A DNA stretch of 64,000 bases from Pigmentiphaga kullae (GTDB taxonomy: Bacteria; Pseudomonadota; Gammaproteobacteria; Burkholderiales; Burkholderiaceae_B): assembly GCF_004216695.1 (NCBI RefSeq), contig NZ_SGXC01000002.1, forward strand, positions 310,001-374,000, read 5' to 3'. This document shows positions 1 through 8,724 of this stretch, piece after piece. Numbering within the stretch: position 1 is the first letter of the stretch; every line of letters begins with the position of its first letter. A model generated the notes under the pieces. It was given only the letters and a program-made list of their open reading frames with translations, had not been told where the DNA came from and did not search any database. The translations under genes and the position numbers were made by a program.

Positions 1-308
1 GCATTGCCGGCCACCCAACGCTTGAGCACTGGAAAATAGGACCGGCAGAACGGGCATTCGAGGTCCGCGTAGAGCGTCAGCGTGAAACGCCCTTCCGGAT
101 TGCCCATCTGCCACGGAGGCCGAGCCACCTGCGTGTCGCTGACTGGCGCCGAAGTCTGAGGTGTGGACCCGCCTGGCGAACGTGACACGAGCCAGATCAG
201 CAGCAGCGCAACCAGCACCGCGGCCAATGCCCAGGGCCAGCGGAACTGCCAGCGCCGACGACGGAACGCCTGGACCTGCATCGGAATGGATGGGCGTTTC
301 TGTTCCAT
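1..308 (-). CDS. DsbA/DsbC-like thioredoxin-fold ICE protein, C-terminus outside window
   Basis: Reading leftward from the ATG at 308, about 102 residues are visible before the window ends. A basic N-terminus is followed by one membrane segment (about residues 21-38, rich in A, L, V and W), then a periplasmic part with a CxxC active site (E-C-P-F-C) near residue 85 in a typical thioredoxin-fold context (YADLECPFC). This is a membrane-anchored thiol:disulfide protein, probably assisting folding of periplasmic mating-channel proteins. It starts 24 bp after the ATPase stop codon and so ends the visible part of the operon. The C-terminal half cannot be seen, so DsbA versus DsbC/DsbG type is undecided. 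Confidence 0.75.
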   Translation of the reverse strand, partial: MEQKRPSIPMQVQAFRRRRWQFRWPWALAAVLVALLLIWLVSRSPGGSTPQTSAPVSDTQVARPPWQMGNPEGRFTLTLYADLECPFCRSYFPVLKRWVAGN

Positions 309-332
309 GGCGTTCTCCGGTGTACGGCAGAT

Positions 333-3224
333 TCAGGGCAGGTCCAGGGCCGGCGACTCGATGCCGCGTGCCCGGTCGATCTTCTCGGCCACCTTGAAGG
401 CGGCATCCAACTCGCTGACGCCGTGCTGCTGCATGAGCTGGTAGCGCTCGGCCTTCTCTTCGGGTTCGGTCTGCGCGAGCGCGAGATACAGGCTCGGCGG
501 CACGGCGCGGAAGAGCACCTCCATGCTCTTGGAGAGGATGACGCCCTCGGTGAACTTGCCCGCTTCCTTGCGTGCCGAGAGCATCAGCGCTTTCTGCGCT
601 TGGCTCAGTTCGCGGAACCGCGCGATCTTCTCCACTTCATCGGGGGGCATCGACAGGCAGATCCACCACTCGATCATGTTGAGCATCGGCTCCGCGGCGC
701 GCGGTAGGTCGTCAATATTTTGTGTAGCTAGCCAGTACCAGGCCCCCAGCTTGCGCCACATTTTTGTAATTTTCACGGTATACGGCGCGAGCAGCGGGTT
801 CTTGGTGATCACGTGGCCTTCGTCGGTCACGTTGATGATCGGGCGGCCGAGATACTGGTCACGCTCCGCGATGTTGTTCACCGTGCTGATGAGGCTGATG
901 TACGCGATCGAGAGCTGCGCGTTGTAGCCCTCGCGGGCGTAGGTCGCCAGATCGACCAGCGTGATGTCGGCCTCGGGCCACGGCGTGCCGTCGCGGTCGA
1001 ACATCTCGCCGTCCGTGCCTTGGCAGAACATGTCCATCGCGTCCGCCATCTCCAGCAGCCGCACGCGCCGCATCTCGGGCAACGTCGGGTCCTGGCCGCG
1101 GGTGCGCAGCGCATTGCGCACATCGCGCGTGAGCACAGTGCGCTTCTCTGCCACGCAATGTTCGGCCGCGTCGAGGATGCACTGGCGGATCAGCGAGCGG
1201 TCGGCCCGCGTCATCCGCGCTTCTTCCTTGTCTTCGCCGCCCGTGATCATCAGCCGTGCCGTGATCTCCAGCTCGCCCAGCACGTCGCGCTGCTCGTCCG
1301 CCTCCATGGCCGAGGCATCCGGTGGCAGGTCTTCGTCCAGTGCATCGGCATCGAGCGTCTGCACGTCGCTGGGCGTTTCGATCAGCCGGCGTGCGTCGGC
1401 GAACGGCGCCAGGCTGATGCCCGAGCCGGGTGCCAGCTTGACCCGGTTCACGGTCAGCCCCAGGCGCCTGGCGAAGTCGCTGAACAAGCCGAAGCTGTTG
1501 CCGGCTTCCACGATGAAGAGGCGCGGCCGATAGATCGCGGTGACCTGGTTCAGCAGGTTGTTGAGCGTGGCGCTCTTGCCCGAGCCCGTGGGACCGAACA
1601 GGAACAGATGGGCATTCATCTGCCGATCCAACCTGTTCAAGGGGTCAAACGTAATCGGGCCGCCTCCGCGATTGAACATCGTGATGCCGGGGTGCCCCGT
1701 GCCCTGGGCGCGGCCCCACACCGGCGACAGGTTCGCCGCGTGCTGGGCGAACATCAGTTGCGTGTACCACCGGCGCCGGTCCTTGCCGGGGTTGTAGCAG
1801 CACGGCAGCCAGCGCAGGTAGCTGTTGAGCGGCGCCACCTCGTCGTCCTCGCGCACCGGCTGCAGGCCGGCGTTGAGCATCACGTTCGCGAGGTCCAGGC
1901 CGCGCCGATCCAGTTCCGCCTCGTCGCGCCCGCGTAGGTAGAACGCCAGAGTGCCCCGGTAGAGCTTGTGCGCGCTGCCGATCAGGGAGCGGGCTTCATG
2001 CACGTCCTTGAGCGTCTGCTCCGACGCCAGCGTCTCGCCCACAGCTTTCTTCGCCAGATGGTTGAGGTCCGATTCGAGGACGTCCTGCGGCGTGGCCACC
2101 ATGGTGAGACACATCAAGGTGTCCTCGGGCATCTGATCGAATAGCGTGTTGATCGCGTCTCCCTTGCGGGTCTCGCCGGTCAGGTGCCCGGTGCCGGGCG
2201 GCATGCGCAGCCGGTCGGTGATCAGCACGCGGTGCGGCATGCCGTCGAAGTACCAGGCCCCTTGCGCCACGTCCGAGCGCGGCTGCCCAAAGAACAGCCG
2301 CTGGCTGAAATCCCGCCCGCTCGCCAACTCGATCTCGCCGGCCTCGCTTTCCTCGGTACTGTCCGGATAGCGCGCCAACGCGTAGAAGCGCTCCCGGTCC
2401 TCCACCCCAGGGCCGAGCAGCGTGGGGCGCGGGTTGAACCATCGCAGCAGCCAGTCGTGAACGTCCGCTGCAACCATGCGCCGGGCCTGGATGCCGGCGT
2501 TCGCCAGGCCGCCGCATAGGCGGTCGCAGACGATGCCCAGCATCTGCTCGGGTGTCTGGCCGCGGCGGTTTGCCTGTCCCTGTCCGCTCGCGCGGCGGTA
2601 CACCACCATGCGCACACGCCGCGTCTGCCCGCGCCAGCGCAGCCGCGTAACCACCGTGTCCTCGAACAGGCCGCCGGGCTTGGCCACAGCGCGCAGGTGG
2701 TGGCCGAAGAAGCGCAAGTAGAACTCGGTGAACGCCGAGCCGCGCGCACGTGGCTGCACGTAATCGCGCAAGGTCTGCATGTACTGGTCGAAGCTCGGTT
2801 CGTCCTGGGCATAGAGCTGGAGCACCCACGGGTTCTCGTCCAGTTCATCGAAACTGTCCTGAAGCGCGTTTTCCAGGGCGTCGCGGGCATGCGCGAGCCA
2901 GCCGGGTTCCCGGCCTTCGGTGCCCAGCGGCACCAGTTCGTAGAACGCCGCCACCGATTGGCCATCCTCCAGGAGCATCGATTTCGACCCGGGCAAGAAC
3001 TCCACCCAGGGCAGCAGTTCCACGAAGGACGGCGCAACGTCGTACAGCGCCTGCTCGTCGGCCACGGTCGCTGGCTTGCGGCCGTGGACTGCCGAACCGG
3101 GTTCGGGGATGCCGGCCTGGCGCAAGGCCTCGACGTGGCGCTGCCAGCTGTCCGGCTGCTCATCGCTAGCCGGGCTACTGGAGCCGGCGCCGGCCAGCTT
3201 CGGCCATGGGAGTTTCCACCGCAT
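333..3224 (-). CDS. Conjugative transfer ATPase, TraC/VirB4-like (PFL_4706 family)
   Basis: A 963-residue cytoplasmic ATPase that powers assembly and substrate transport of the type IV secretion mating channel. The N-terminal half is the TraC-like domain. The Walker A motif GPTGSGKS is at residues 544-551, and a Walker B-like region with T-D-E-G-H lies near residue 800, followed by a conserved W/Q-rich stretch (WYWLATQNIDDL) typical of VirB4 proteins. Length fits the SXT/PFL_4706 family (about 950 residues). The start ATG overlaps the stop of the upstream lipoprotein gene (TGATG), so the two are translationally coupled. The frame is intact. Confidence 0.93.
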   Translation of the reverse strand: MRWKLPWPKLAGAGSSSPASDEQPDSWQRHVEALRQAGIPEPGSAVHGRKPATVADEQALYDVAPSFVELLPWVEFLPGSKSMLLEDGQSVAAFYELVPLGTEGREPGWLAHARDALENALQDSFDELDENPWVLQLYAQDEPSFDQYMQTLRDYVQPRARGSAFTEFYLRFFGHHLRAVAKPGGLFEDTVVTRLRWRGQTRRVRMVVYRRASGQGQANRRGQTPEQMLGIVCDRLCGGLANAGIQARRMVAADVHDWLLRWFNPRPTLLGPGVEDRERFYALARYPDSTEESEAGEIELASGRDFSQRLFFGQPRSDVAQGAWYFDGMPHRVLITDRLRMPPGTGHLTGETRKGDAINTLFDQMPEDTLMCLTMVATPQDVLESDLNHLAKKAVGETLASEQTLKDVHEARSLIGSAHKLYRGTLAFYLRGRDEAELDRRGLDLANVMLNAGLQPVREDDEVAPLNSYLRWLPCCYNPGKDRRRWYTQLMFAQHAANLSPVWGRAQGTGHPGITMFNRGGGPITFDPLNRLDRQMNAHLFLFGPTGSGKSATLNNLLNQVTAIYRPRLFIVEAGNSFGLFSDFARRLGLTVNRVKLAPGSGISLAPFADARRLIETPSDVQTLDADALDEDLPPDASAMEADEQRDVLGELEITARLMITGGEDKEEARMTRADRSLIRQCILDAAEHCVAEKRTVLTRDVRNALRTRGQDPTLPEMRRVRLLEMADAMDMFCQGTDGEMFDRDGTPWPEADITLVDLATYAREGYNAQLSIAYISLISTVNNIAERDQYLGRPIINVTDEGHVITKNPLLAPYTVKITKMWRKLGAWYWLATQNIDDLPRAAEPMLNMIEWWICLSMPPDEVEKIARFRELSQAQKALMLSARKEAGKFTEGVILSKSMEVLFRAVPPSLYLALAQTEPEEKAERYQLMQQHGVSELDAAFKVAEKIDRARGIESPALDLP

Positions 3225-3664
3225 CAGTAGTCCTCCACGCGCTCGCCCGGCATCGCGTACTGGATGCGCTGGTAGAGCGGGAAGACGGTCGTGTAGCCGG
3301 GCACCGGCACGGGATCGGTGCCGGCCAGATGCGGGTACACGTACATCACGAGATCGGGATTGGGCAGGCGCTGGAACTGGCGGTGGACCTCATTGCGCGC
3401 GGTGCGCGTGTAGCGCATCTGCTCGACAGGTGCGGCCTGCACGTCGGCGTCGGTCAGGGGCCGACGCAGGCTCTGGCGCGCATCGAGCAGCTGGCGGCCG
3501 GCGTTCCGTCCGGCTGCGCCACCGCCGTCGCCGGCCTCCTGCTGCCAGATGTCCATCATCGTGCGGTCACCGTGGGTCAGCAGCTTTTCCTTGCTGGTGG
3601 CGCAGCCGCCGAGCACCGCGACGGCGAGGGCCAGCACCAGGCCCTTAATCGAGTTCGAGAGCAT
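3224..3664 (-). CDS. Conjugative transfer region lipoprotein (TIGR03751-like)
   Basis: A 146-residue protein with a lipoprotein signal: hydrophobic stretch, then lipobox V-L-G-G-C-A with the lipidated Cys near residue 21. It belongs to the conserved lipoprotein family between the TraB-like and TraC-like genes of PFGI-1-class ICEs, and probably acts as an outer-membrane lipoprotein of the mating channel (TraV/VirB7-like role; inferred). The ATG at 3664 was chosen because it gives a complete signal peptide; a longer upstream reading frame has none. It overlaps the end of the TraB-like gene in another frame and overlaps the ATPase start by TGATG. Confidence 0.88.
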   Translation of the reverse strand: MLSNSIKGLVLALAVAVLGGCATSKEKLLTHGDRTMMDIWQQEAGDGGGAAGRNAGRQLLDARQSLRRPLTDADVQAAPVEQMRYTRTARNEVHRQFQRLPNPDLVMYVYPHLAGTDPVPVPGYTTVFPLYQRIQYAMPGERVEDY

Positions 3665-5063
3665 GGCTTTCTCCTGCGCGGTGATCGACCTTGCGGCCTT
3701 CGGGATCGAAGTCGATGGCGAGCGGTTTTTCGAGGTGGACGGCGACCTTGGCGCCGGGCTGCACATAGACGGCGGCGAACGCCTGGCCGTAGAGCTTGTT
3801 GACCCAGGCCGACATGTCCCGGACACCGCCCGCGAGAATCTGGCCGACCGCTTCCTGGCCGGTGATGCCCACGGTGCCGATGGAGCCGTCCGAGCCGACA
3901 TAGGACATGCGGCCGCTGTCGCTCTCGATGAGCGAGGCCACGCCGGCACCGGCCGCGGTGATCAGGGCCTGCGAGCCGAGGTACTGCTGGGCGTTGCTGC
4001 GCCGCTCGCCGCTGACGCAGGGGATGCCGTGCGGGTCGCTGATCCAGCCCAAGCCGTCGCGTTGCTGGTTGTTCTGCTGGTTGCCCTCGCGGTCTTCGGG
4101 GATCGTGCGGATCGTGCCGTCGTTGAAGACGAACGTGATGCTGCGCACCTGGCCGCGCACGCACGAAAGCGTCCAGTCGCCCGATGCGGTGCCGCTGAAC
4201 ACGGCGCCGGCCACGTCGGGAATGTCGATGCCATTGGCGGTCAGGTTGTCCGGCCCGACCAGGACTTTGAACGGATAGGGATCGTTGACCGTGCCGTCGA
4301 TCGGCACGCGGCCGATCAGCGCGGTCATGGCGACCGAACCCATGAGCGTGGAGTTGGTCGGCACGGTATAGACCGGCTTGGCACTCTTGACCCCAGAGGC
4401 GCGGGCGCCCGCGTTGGCCACGGTTTCCGCGGTGGTTTCGAGCGTGCTCTGCGCCGGGCCGAAGCTCGTGGGGAAGCTCATTCCGCCGCTCGCGCCACGA
4501 CCGCCGTTGCGCCCCTCGGCGGGCTTTGCGTCGTCCGGCTCGACCCACCGCACGCCGCCCTCCATGCCGGCCTCGTCGCCGCCCTGCAGCCCCAGGCCCA
4601 CGGGCAGGTCCGCATGGCCGCCGCCGCGCCCGCCGATGCTGTCCAGGCGCCGCTGCAGGTCGGCGAGCAGCCCTTCGGTCTGCTGGCGCGCGCTGGCCGC
4701 CTGCTCCTGGTCGCGGCGCAGGTTGGACCGCTCGGATTCGAGCGCCGAGTTGATGCGCTGGTCGATGGAGTTCTCGCGCTGGCGCAGTCGCTGGTTCTCT
4801 TCACGCTGCGACTTGTTGTCCGAGAGCGCGGTCTGAAGCTCGGTGCGCAACTGCTTCACTTGGGCAACGAGCGTCGCCACGGTGTCGCGCGGGGTGTCGC
4901 CTTCGATGCCCAGCGCCTTCATTTCCTCGGGCGTGAGCTGGGCGCCGTTGTCCGCCGCGGGTGGCGCCGTGCTGCCTCCACCCGAGAACAGCCGGATACC
5001 GACGAACAGCACCAGGATGGCGACAGGGATCATCAGCCACTTGAGCAGGCCGTTACTGCGCAT
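3645..5063 (-). CDS. TraB/VirB10-like ICE protein (PFL_4705 family)
   Basis: A 472-residue protein with one N-terminal membrane anchor (about residues 9-26), then a coiled coil (about residues 60-140, rich in E, Q, R and L with regular spacing), a Gly-rich linker and a C-terminal VirB10/TraB-like beta domain from about residue 225. This layout fits the inner-to-outer membrane scaffold of a type IV secretion core. It overlaps the downstream lipoprotein gene by 20 bp and starts 11 bp inside the end of the TraK-like gene. It is assigned to PFL_4705/TIGR03752 by order, size and anchor-plus-coiled-coil architecture. Confidence 0.9.
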   Translation of the reverse strand: MRSNGLLKWLMIPVAILVLFVGIRLFSGGGSTAPPAADNGAQLTPEEMKALGIEGDTPRDTVATLVAQVKQLRTELQTALSDNKSQREENQRLRQRENSIDQRINSALESERSNLRRDQEQAASARQQTEGLLADLQRRLDSIGGRGGGHADLPVGLGLQGGDEAGMEGGVRWVEPDDAKPAEGRNGGRGASGGMSFPTSFGPAQSTLETTAETVANAGARASGVKSAKPVYTVPTNSTLMGSVAMTALIGRVPIDGTVNDPYPFKVLVGPDNLTANGIDIPDVAGAVFSGTASGDWTLSCVRGQVRSITFVFNDGTIRTIPEDREGNQQNNQQRDGLGWISDPHGIPCVSGERRSNAQQYLGSQALITAAGAGVASLIESDSGRMSYVGSDGSIGTVGITGQEAVGQILAGGVRDMSAWVNKLYGQAFAAVYVQPGAKVAVHLEKPLAIDFDPEGRKVDHRAGESHALELD

Positions 5064-5964
5064 GGCGGGCCTCCTTGGCGTTCTCGTCGCCGTCCGGCTG
5101 CGGCAGATGCACGGCAGGGTCGAAGCGGTGAATCGCCGGCAGCAGCGACTGCGCGAGGCCGCGGCCGCCCGTGACCAGGTAGAGGACGGTCGTGTCCTCG
5201 GGCGTGCCGCGCGGGCCCAGCGCCTCGTGCTGGAAGGTGGCGGTGAGGAAATCGCCTTGCAGCACGCGCGGGTCGAGCGCGACCCAGTCGGCGCCGGTGT
5301 TGGTAAGGCGCACGGCAGTCACCCATTGGTCTTCCAGGCGCCACGACGCGAGCGCGACCGCGCGCACCGGCAGCGTTGGCATCAGTGTGTCCAGGTCGAG
5401 GTCGCGGGGCAGGTTGACCCGCATGACGCCCGGAAGCGGCTCGACGGTGCGCAGCGGTGCGTAGAGGTTCTGCGCGGCGAAGCGCGTCAGCACGACAGGG
5501 ACCGGAGTTTCGCGCCGCGCGGTCCGCGCACCTGCCTGGCCCTGGGCGCGTGCCGGGGCCTCGGCACTGTCGGCCTGCTCGCCATAGCGTCCCGGTGCGC
5601 TGTCACCCTCGACGATGCGCACCGGCTCCAGCTCGGCTTCCCCGTCCTTGGGCGGTTCGGCTGCGATGTCCAGCAGGATCAGCGCGCCCGTGTCGGCGTC
5701 CTGCAGTTGCAACCGCGTGGGCTCGATCGGCTCGCTGGCGCGCAGGTACACCGCGCCACCCGCACTCTGCACGCGCAGGCGTTCGCCCACGCCCGCGGGC
5801 ACGCCCACGCGCACGTTCCGGTCGATGAACACGATGCGTTCCTGACCGACCTTCAGCGGCACTGCCAGTGGCATGCGTTCCCAACGCAGGATCTCCACCG
5901 CCTGGGCGACGGGTGCCGCGGCCACGGCCAGTAGCCCCAGCAGCGCGAGTACAGGATGCTTCAT
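5053..5964 (-). CDS. TraK-like periplasmic ICE protein (PFL_4704 family)
   Basis: A 303-residue secreted protein. The signal peptide (residues 1-22, MKHPVLALLGLLAVAAAP followed by A-Q-A) precedes a TraK/VirB9-like beta-rich region. It is the TIGR03749/PFL_4704 member of the mating-channel operon, expected to form the outer-membrane secretin-like ring with the TraB-like protein and lipoprotein. A low-complexity Ala/Arg/Gln linker sits near residues 130-155. The ATG at 5964 overlaps the stop of the preceding gene (ATGA), which together with the signal peptide decides the start. Confidence 0.9.
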   Translation of the reverse strand: MKHPVLALLGLLAVAAAPVAQAVEILRWERMPLAVPLKVGQERIVFIDRNVRVGVPAGVGERLRVQSAGGAVYLRASEPIEPTRLQLQDADTGALILLDIAAEPPKDGEAELEPVRIVEGDSAPGRYGEQADSAEAPARAQGQAGARTARRETPVPVVLTRFAAQNLYAPLRTVEPLPGVMRVNLPRDLDLDTLMPTLPVRAVALASWRLEDQWVTAVRLTNTGADWVALDPRVLQGDFLTATFQHEALGPRGTPEDTTVLYLVTGGRGLAQSLLPAIHRFDPAVHLPQPDGDENAKEARHAQ

Positions 5965-6653
5965 GGGGTGTTTCCTCCTTGAGGCGCTTGCGGAGACAGG
6001 CCACTCGACGCCGGGCGCGCCGGCTCCGGTGCACTGATGCGCTGGGGCGCGCCTTCGTAGCAGTCCAGCGCCAGGCCGAACGGGTTGCGGGCGGGATCGA
6101 CGTCCACCCGCGTGACCTTGATCGGATAACGCACCAGGGCGCGCTTGACCTGCTCGGCGCCGTAGTACTCGTCCGCCGTGATGTCCAGCGTCACCACCCA
6201 GTCGCGATCGGACACGGTGCGCACGCGCGCCGTGGGGTCGTCGCCATAGCCGCGGCCGGGAATCTCGTAGATGCCGCGCACGCGCTGGCGTAGCTCGCCG
6301 GTGGAGCGGCGGTAGTCGTAGTCCGCGCGAAGGAAGGCCTGGCAGGACGGGGTGAGGTACGGCGAGAGCGTGTGGAGGTTGCGCGAGTAGTCTTCTTCGC
6401 CATTGGTCGGCCAGCGGTTCAGCGTCTGGAACACGTAGAACGTGAACGCATAGACCGATTCGGGCGGCACTTCCCACCACTTGCGGGTACTGCCAGAGCG
6501 CAGGTCGGGCGGGACGTGGATGGTCAGGTCGCGCGGCGCGCTCCACCAGCCGCCGCCCATGACCAGGGCGACAATGACCAGCGCGCCCGCGCCCAGGCGC
6601 AAGGTCTTGATGTGCGCCTGCAGGTGGGCGATCTCGTTCTTGAAGCGACTCAT
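5961..6653 (-). CDS. TraE/VirB5-8-like ICE protein (PFL_4703 family)
   Basis: A 230-residue inner-membrane protein with one N-terminal transmembrane segment (about residues 20-38) and a periplasmic domain rich in aromatic residues (YAFTFYVFQTLNRWPTNGE). Size, anchor and position match TIGR03746/PFL_4703, the TraE-like component of the channel. Stop and start codons overlap with both neighbours (ATGA type), so expression is coupled along the operon. Confidence 0.9.
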   Translation of the reverse strand: MSRFKNEIAHLQAHIKTLRLGAGALVIVALVMGGGWWSAPRDLTIHVPPDLRSGSTRKWWEVPPESVYAFTFYVFQTLNRWPTNGEEDYSRNLHTLSPYLTPSCQAFLRADYDYRRSTGELRQRVRGIYEIPGRGYGDDPTARVRTVSDRDWVVTLDITADEYYGAEQVKRALVRYPIKVTRVDVDPARNPFGLALDCYEGAPQRISAPEPARPASSGLSPQAPQGGNTP

Positions 6654-7048
6654 CGCATGCTCCTGCGGGTGGACCAGAAGCCCGAGCGCGAGATCAGCAC
6701 GTGGCCGCCCACCCAGCCGGCCATCAGCGGATGGCCCGTTGCGATGCGCCACTGCAACTGCCGATAAAGCCAGGTGTCGGGGCGCCCACGCTTGAGGCGG
6801 CGCAGGATGCCGCCGCCGATGAACACGCCCAAGGCCACGCCCAGGACAACGAACGTCGGTGCGATGGCGATCGTGCGGAACACCCACGAAAGCGGCGCGC
6901 CGACCAGCAGGCCGGCGGCGCCGGACAGGCCGCAGCAGATCCACAGCTCGTCGGCGGTGAGGCCGCGCACGACAACGGGATGGCGGTTGAGCCGGTGCGG
7001 AAGGAACGTGACCGTCCCGTCCGCACGGACGTGCTGCTGCTCGGACAT
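6650..7048 (-). CDS. TraL-like small membrane protein (DUF3487, TIGR03750)
   Basis: A 132-residue protein with two adjacent hydrophobic helices (about residues 38-58 and 62-80) and a basic, Trp-containing C-terminal half. It matches the DUF3487/TIGR03750 family of small integral inner-membrane proteins always found between the pilin-like and TraE-like genes of this ICE class; a TraL/VirB3-like role is inferred. The start overlaps the upstream region tightly, with only 12 bp to the pilin-like gene. Confidence 0.88.
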   Translation of the reverse strand: MSEQQHVRADGTVTFLPHRLNRHPVVVRGLTADELWICCGLSGAAGLLVGAPLSWVFRTIAIAPTFVVLGVALGVFIGGGILRRLKRGRPDTWLYRQLQWRIATGHPLMAGWVGGHVLISRSGFWSTRRSMR

Positions 7049-7060
7049 ACCGGCCTCGCC

Positions 7061-7420
7061 TTACAGGATGCCCGTGGCTTCGGTGAGCAGCCAGATGCCG
7101 ATCACGAGCAACACGGCGCCGATGGCGACCGTGAGGCCGAATTGGCCCCACGTCTTGCGGCCGGTGTGGATCTCCGCGTAGGTTCCGTAGGCGTGGTAGC
7201 AGACGCCGATGAACATCGACGCCACCACCAGCAGGGCCACGAGCATGATGATGTCGTAGCCGTAGTTGCGGATCGTCTCCATGATGCCGTTGCCGGTGCC
7301 GCGCGTCGGGTTCTCCAACTGCGGCAGGCCTTGCGCGAACGACAGCGCGGGCAGCGCGGCGGCGCCCAGGGCCATGGCGGCGCGCTGGGCGAGACGGGAA
7401 GTGAGGATGCGGTTGTGCAT
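7061..7420 (-). CDS. Pilin-like ICE membrane protein (DUF2976, TIGR03745)
   Basis: A 119-residue protein with a signal-like N-terminus (residues 1-29, ending L-S-F-A-Q) and two hydrophobic helices separated by a short polar loop. This is the layout of TraA/VirB2-type pilins and of the DUF2976 family. It probably supplies the conjugative pilus subunit. It lies 16 bp after the DUF3262 gene. Confidence 0.87.
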   Translation of the reverse strand: MHNRILTSRLAQRAAMALGAAALPALSFAQGLPQLENPTRGTGNGIMETIRNYGYDIIMLVALLVVASMFIGVCYHAYGTYAEIHTGRKTWGQFGLTVAIGAVLLVIGIWLLTEATGIL

Positions 7421-7436
7421 GGTCGGGCCTTTCAGG

Positions 7437-7670
7437 TCAGGACAGAAGGAAGAAACTCAGGACGAGGTACATCGCGACGAAGCGGATGCAGACGCCGAGG
7501 AACTGGCGCTGGTTGAGGCGGCTCTCGGACCACCCCACGTAGGCCGTTCGGATGGCCCAGACGCCCCACACGAGCAGGACCGCGAACACGACGCCGACCA
7601 GGACGGTCGCCATTGCGGAAGGCGCGATGCCGCTGTTGGCTTGAAATGCCGAGACCTGGGCGCCGTTCAT
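7437..7670 (-). CDS. Small ICE membrane protein (DUF3262, PFL_4701 family)
   Basis: A 77-residue protein with two transmembrane helices (about residues 21-41 and 58-76). It matches the TIGR03758/DUF3262 family by size and by position between RAQPRD and the pilin-like protein. Function is unknown; a structural or pilin-like part of the mating apparatus is likely. Its start overlaps the RAQPRD stop by 4 bp. Confidence 0.87.
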   Translation of the reverse strand: MNGAQVSAFQANSGIAPSAMATVLVGVVFAVLLVWGVWAIRTAYVGWSESRLNQRQFLGVCIRFVAMYLVLSFFLLS

Positions 7671-8050
7671 TGCTTGCCCCCCGCAGTCGTCGCCGGCAGC
7701 GGCTCGGCCGCCCGCTCGGTGCGGTAGTCGCCGGCCAGTTCGGAGGGGTCGCGCGGCTGAGCGCGCGATGGCGTCAGGTGAAACTGGATGCCGGCGCGAA
7801 CGCGCGCCAGGTCAGCCAGCAGCCGCGGGTAGTCGAAGTGGTAGCGCTCGCCCGGCTGGATGGGGGCATGCGCGGCGCTGTCCGCGACGGTGCGCTCCAG
7901 CGCGTCGAGCTGGCGCAGTGCGGCGACCAGCTCCTGGCGCTGTGCCGGAGACTCGGCCAAGGCCATCTGGGACTGACCCAGCAGGAGGGCCGTCACGAGA
8001 AAAGTGGGCACGCCGCGATGCGCGGCGCGCAGCCAGATCGAAGCCACCAT
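7667..8050 (-). CDS. RAQPRD-family ICE protein
   Basis: A 127-residue protein with an N-terminal signal segment (hydrophobic residues about 14-32). The family signature Arg-Ala-Gln-Pro-Arg-Asp is present near residue 99, which identifies it directly. A periplasmic role in conjugation is likely but undefined. It is the first gene of this leftward operon segment; the plus-strand defence island starts about 140 bp upstream, so its promoter must lie in the roughly 200 bp between them or transcription must come from elsewhere. Confidence 0.92.
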   Translation of the reverse strand: MVASIWLRAAHRGVPTFLVTALLLGQSQMALAESPAQRQELVAALRQLDALERTVADSAAHAPIQPGERYHFDYPRLLADLARVRAGIQFHLTPSRAQPRDPSELAGDYRTERAAEPLPATTAGGKQ

Positions 8051-8190
8051 CGCGCCATTCCTGTGTGATCAGCAATGGGGTGATCGTGGAGATCAGGGCT
8101 GTTTTAGGCCGCAAACAATAGGAACTGGCGGACGACCGGATTGGGCATACCGCGAGCGAACCTACAAAAGCCCGGGTGGAGTTTCGATTA

Positions 8191-8219
8191 TTGCGTTTTT
8201 CGAGTGTTTCGAATATGAT
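8191..8219 (+). promoter_or_regulatory. Sigma70 promoter with a palindromic operator inside the spacer
   Basis: TTGCGT (8191-8196), a 17-bp spacer and TATGAT (8214-8219) form a near-consensus promoter 35 bp before the start of the HTH gene. The spacer contains a perfect inverted repeat TTCGA-N5-TCGAA (8199-8213). A repressor bound there would block RNA polymerase, so autoregulation by the HTH protein encoded next is likely. A good Shine-Dalgarno sequence (AGGAG) lies at 8243-8247. Confidence 0.75.
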
Positions 8220-8253
8220 CGGCTCTGCAACCGTTTTCGCTTAGGAGCTACCC

Positions 8254-8724
8254 ATGACCACCGCCACTGCCCAATCCAAGATGACCCTTCCCGCCGCGGG
8301 AGAGGTTAAGGCAGCCGTCCAGGGTCAACGTGCCTTGGCGGCTTACCTCGCAACCCAGTTCGAGACGCAGCACATCCAGATCTTTGATGACCACAAACAG
8401 GCTCATCAGGTGGAACTGCCTACCTCGGCTTTACGCCTGCTGGTCGACATCCTGGCCGAGTTGGCCGATGGCAATGCAGTAAAGGTGGTGCCCGTCCATG
8501 CAGAGCTGACGACCCAAGAGGCGGCGGACTTGCTCAACGTGTCCCGTCCCCATTTCGTCAAGCTGCTAGAAGATGGGGTGTTGGCATTTCATCGCACCGG
8601 CAAGCACCGCAGGGTGAGGTTCGCCGATCTGATGCAGTACAAGGAAGCGCGCGAGCGCGCCAGTGAGCAGGCGATGGCCGAACTCGCTCAGCAGTCGCAA
8701 GAGTTGGGAATGGGATACGAATGA
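8254..8724 (+). CDS. Excisionase-type HTH protein, probable antitoxin/autoregulator of the PIN gene
   Basis: A 156-residue protein. The C-terminal half (about residues 88-132) is an excisionase/MerR-like winged helix-turn-helix of the TTQEAADLLNVSRPHFVKLL type followed by a basic wing. The N-terminal half is helical and not recognised. It overlaps the PIN gene by 4 bp (ATGA), the usual arrangement of an antitoxin with its toxin, and its promoter carries a palindrome suited to autorepression. It lies at the head of the defence island. Toxin-antitoxin function is inferred from family and arrangement. Confidence 0.8.
   Translation: MTTATAQSKMTLPAAGEVKAAVQGQRALAAYLATQFETQHIQIFDDHKQAHQVELPTSALRLLVDILAELADGNAVKVVPVHAELTTQEAADLLNVSRPHFVKLLEDGVLAFHRTGKHRRVRFADLMQYKEARERASEQAMAELAQQSQELGMGYE

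Noticed and set aside
3549..5174. Long plus-strand frame opposite the TraB-like and lipoprotein genes
   Set aside because: It is antisense to a well-supported operon, rich in R, A, G and H, and has no domain; high GC content produces such mirror frames.
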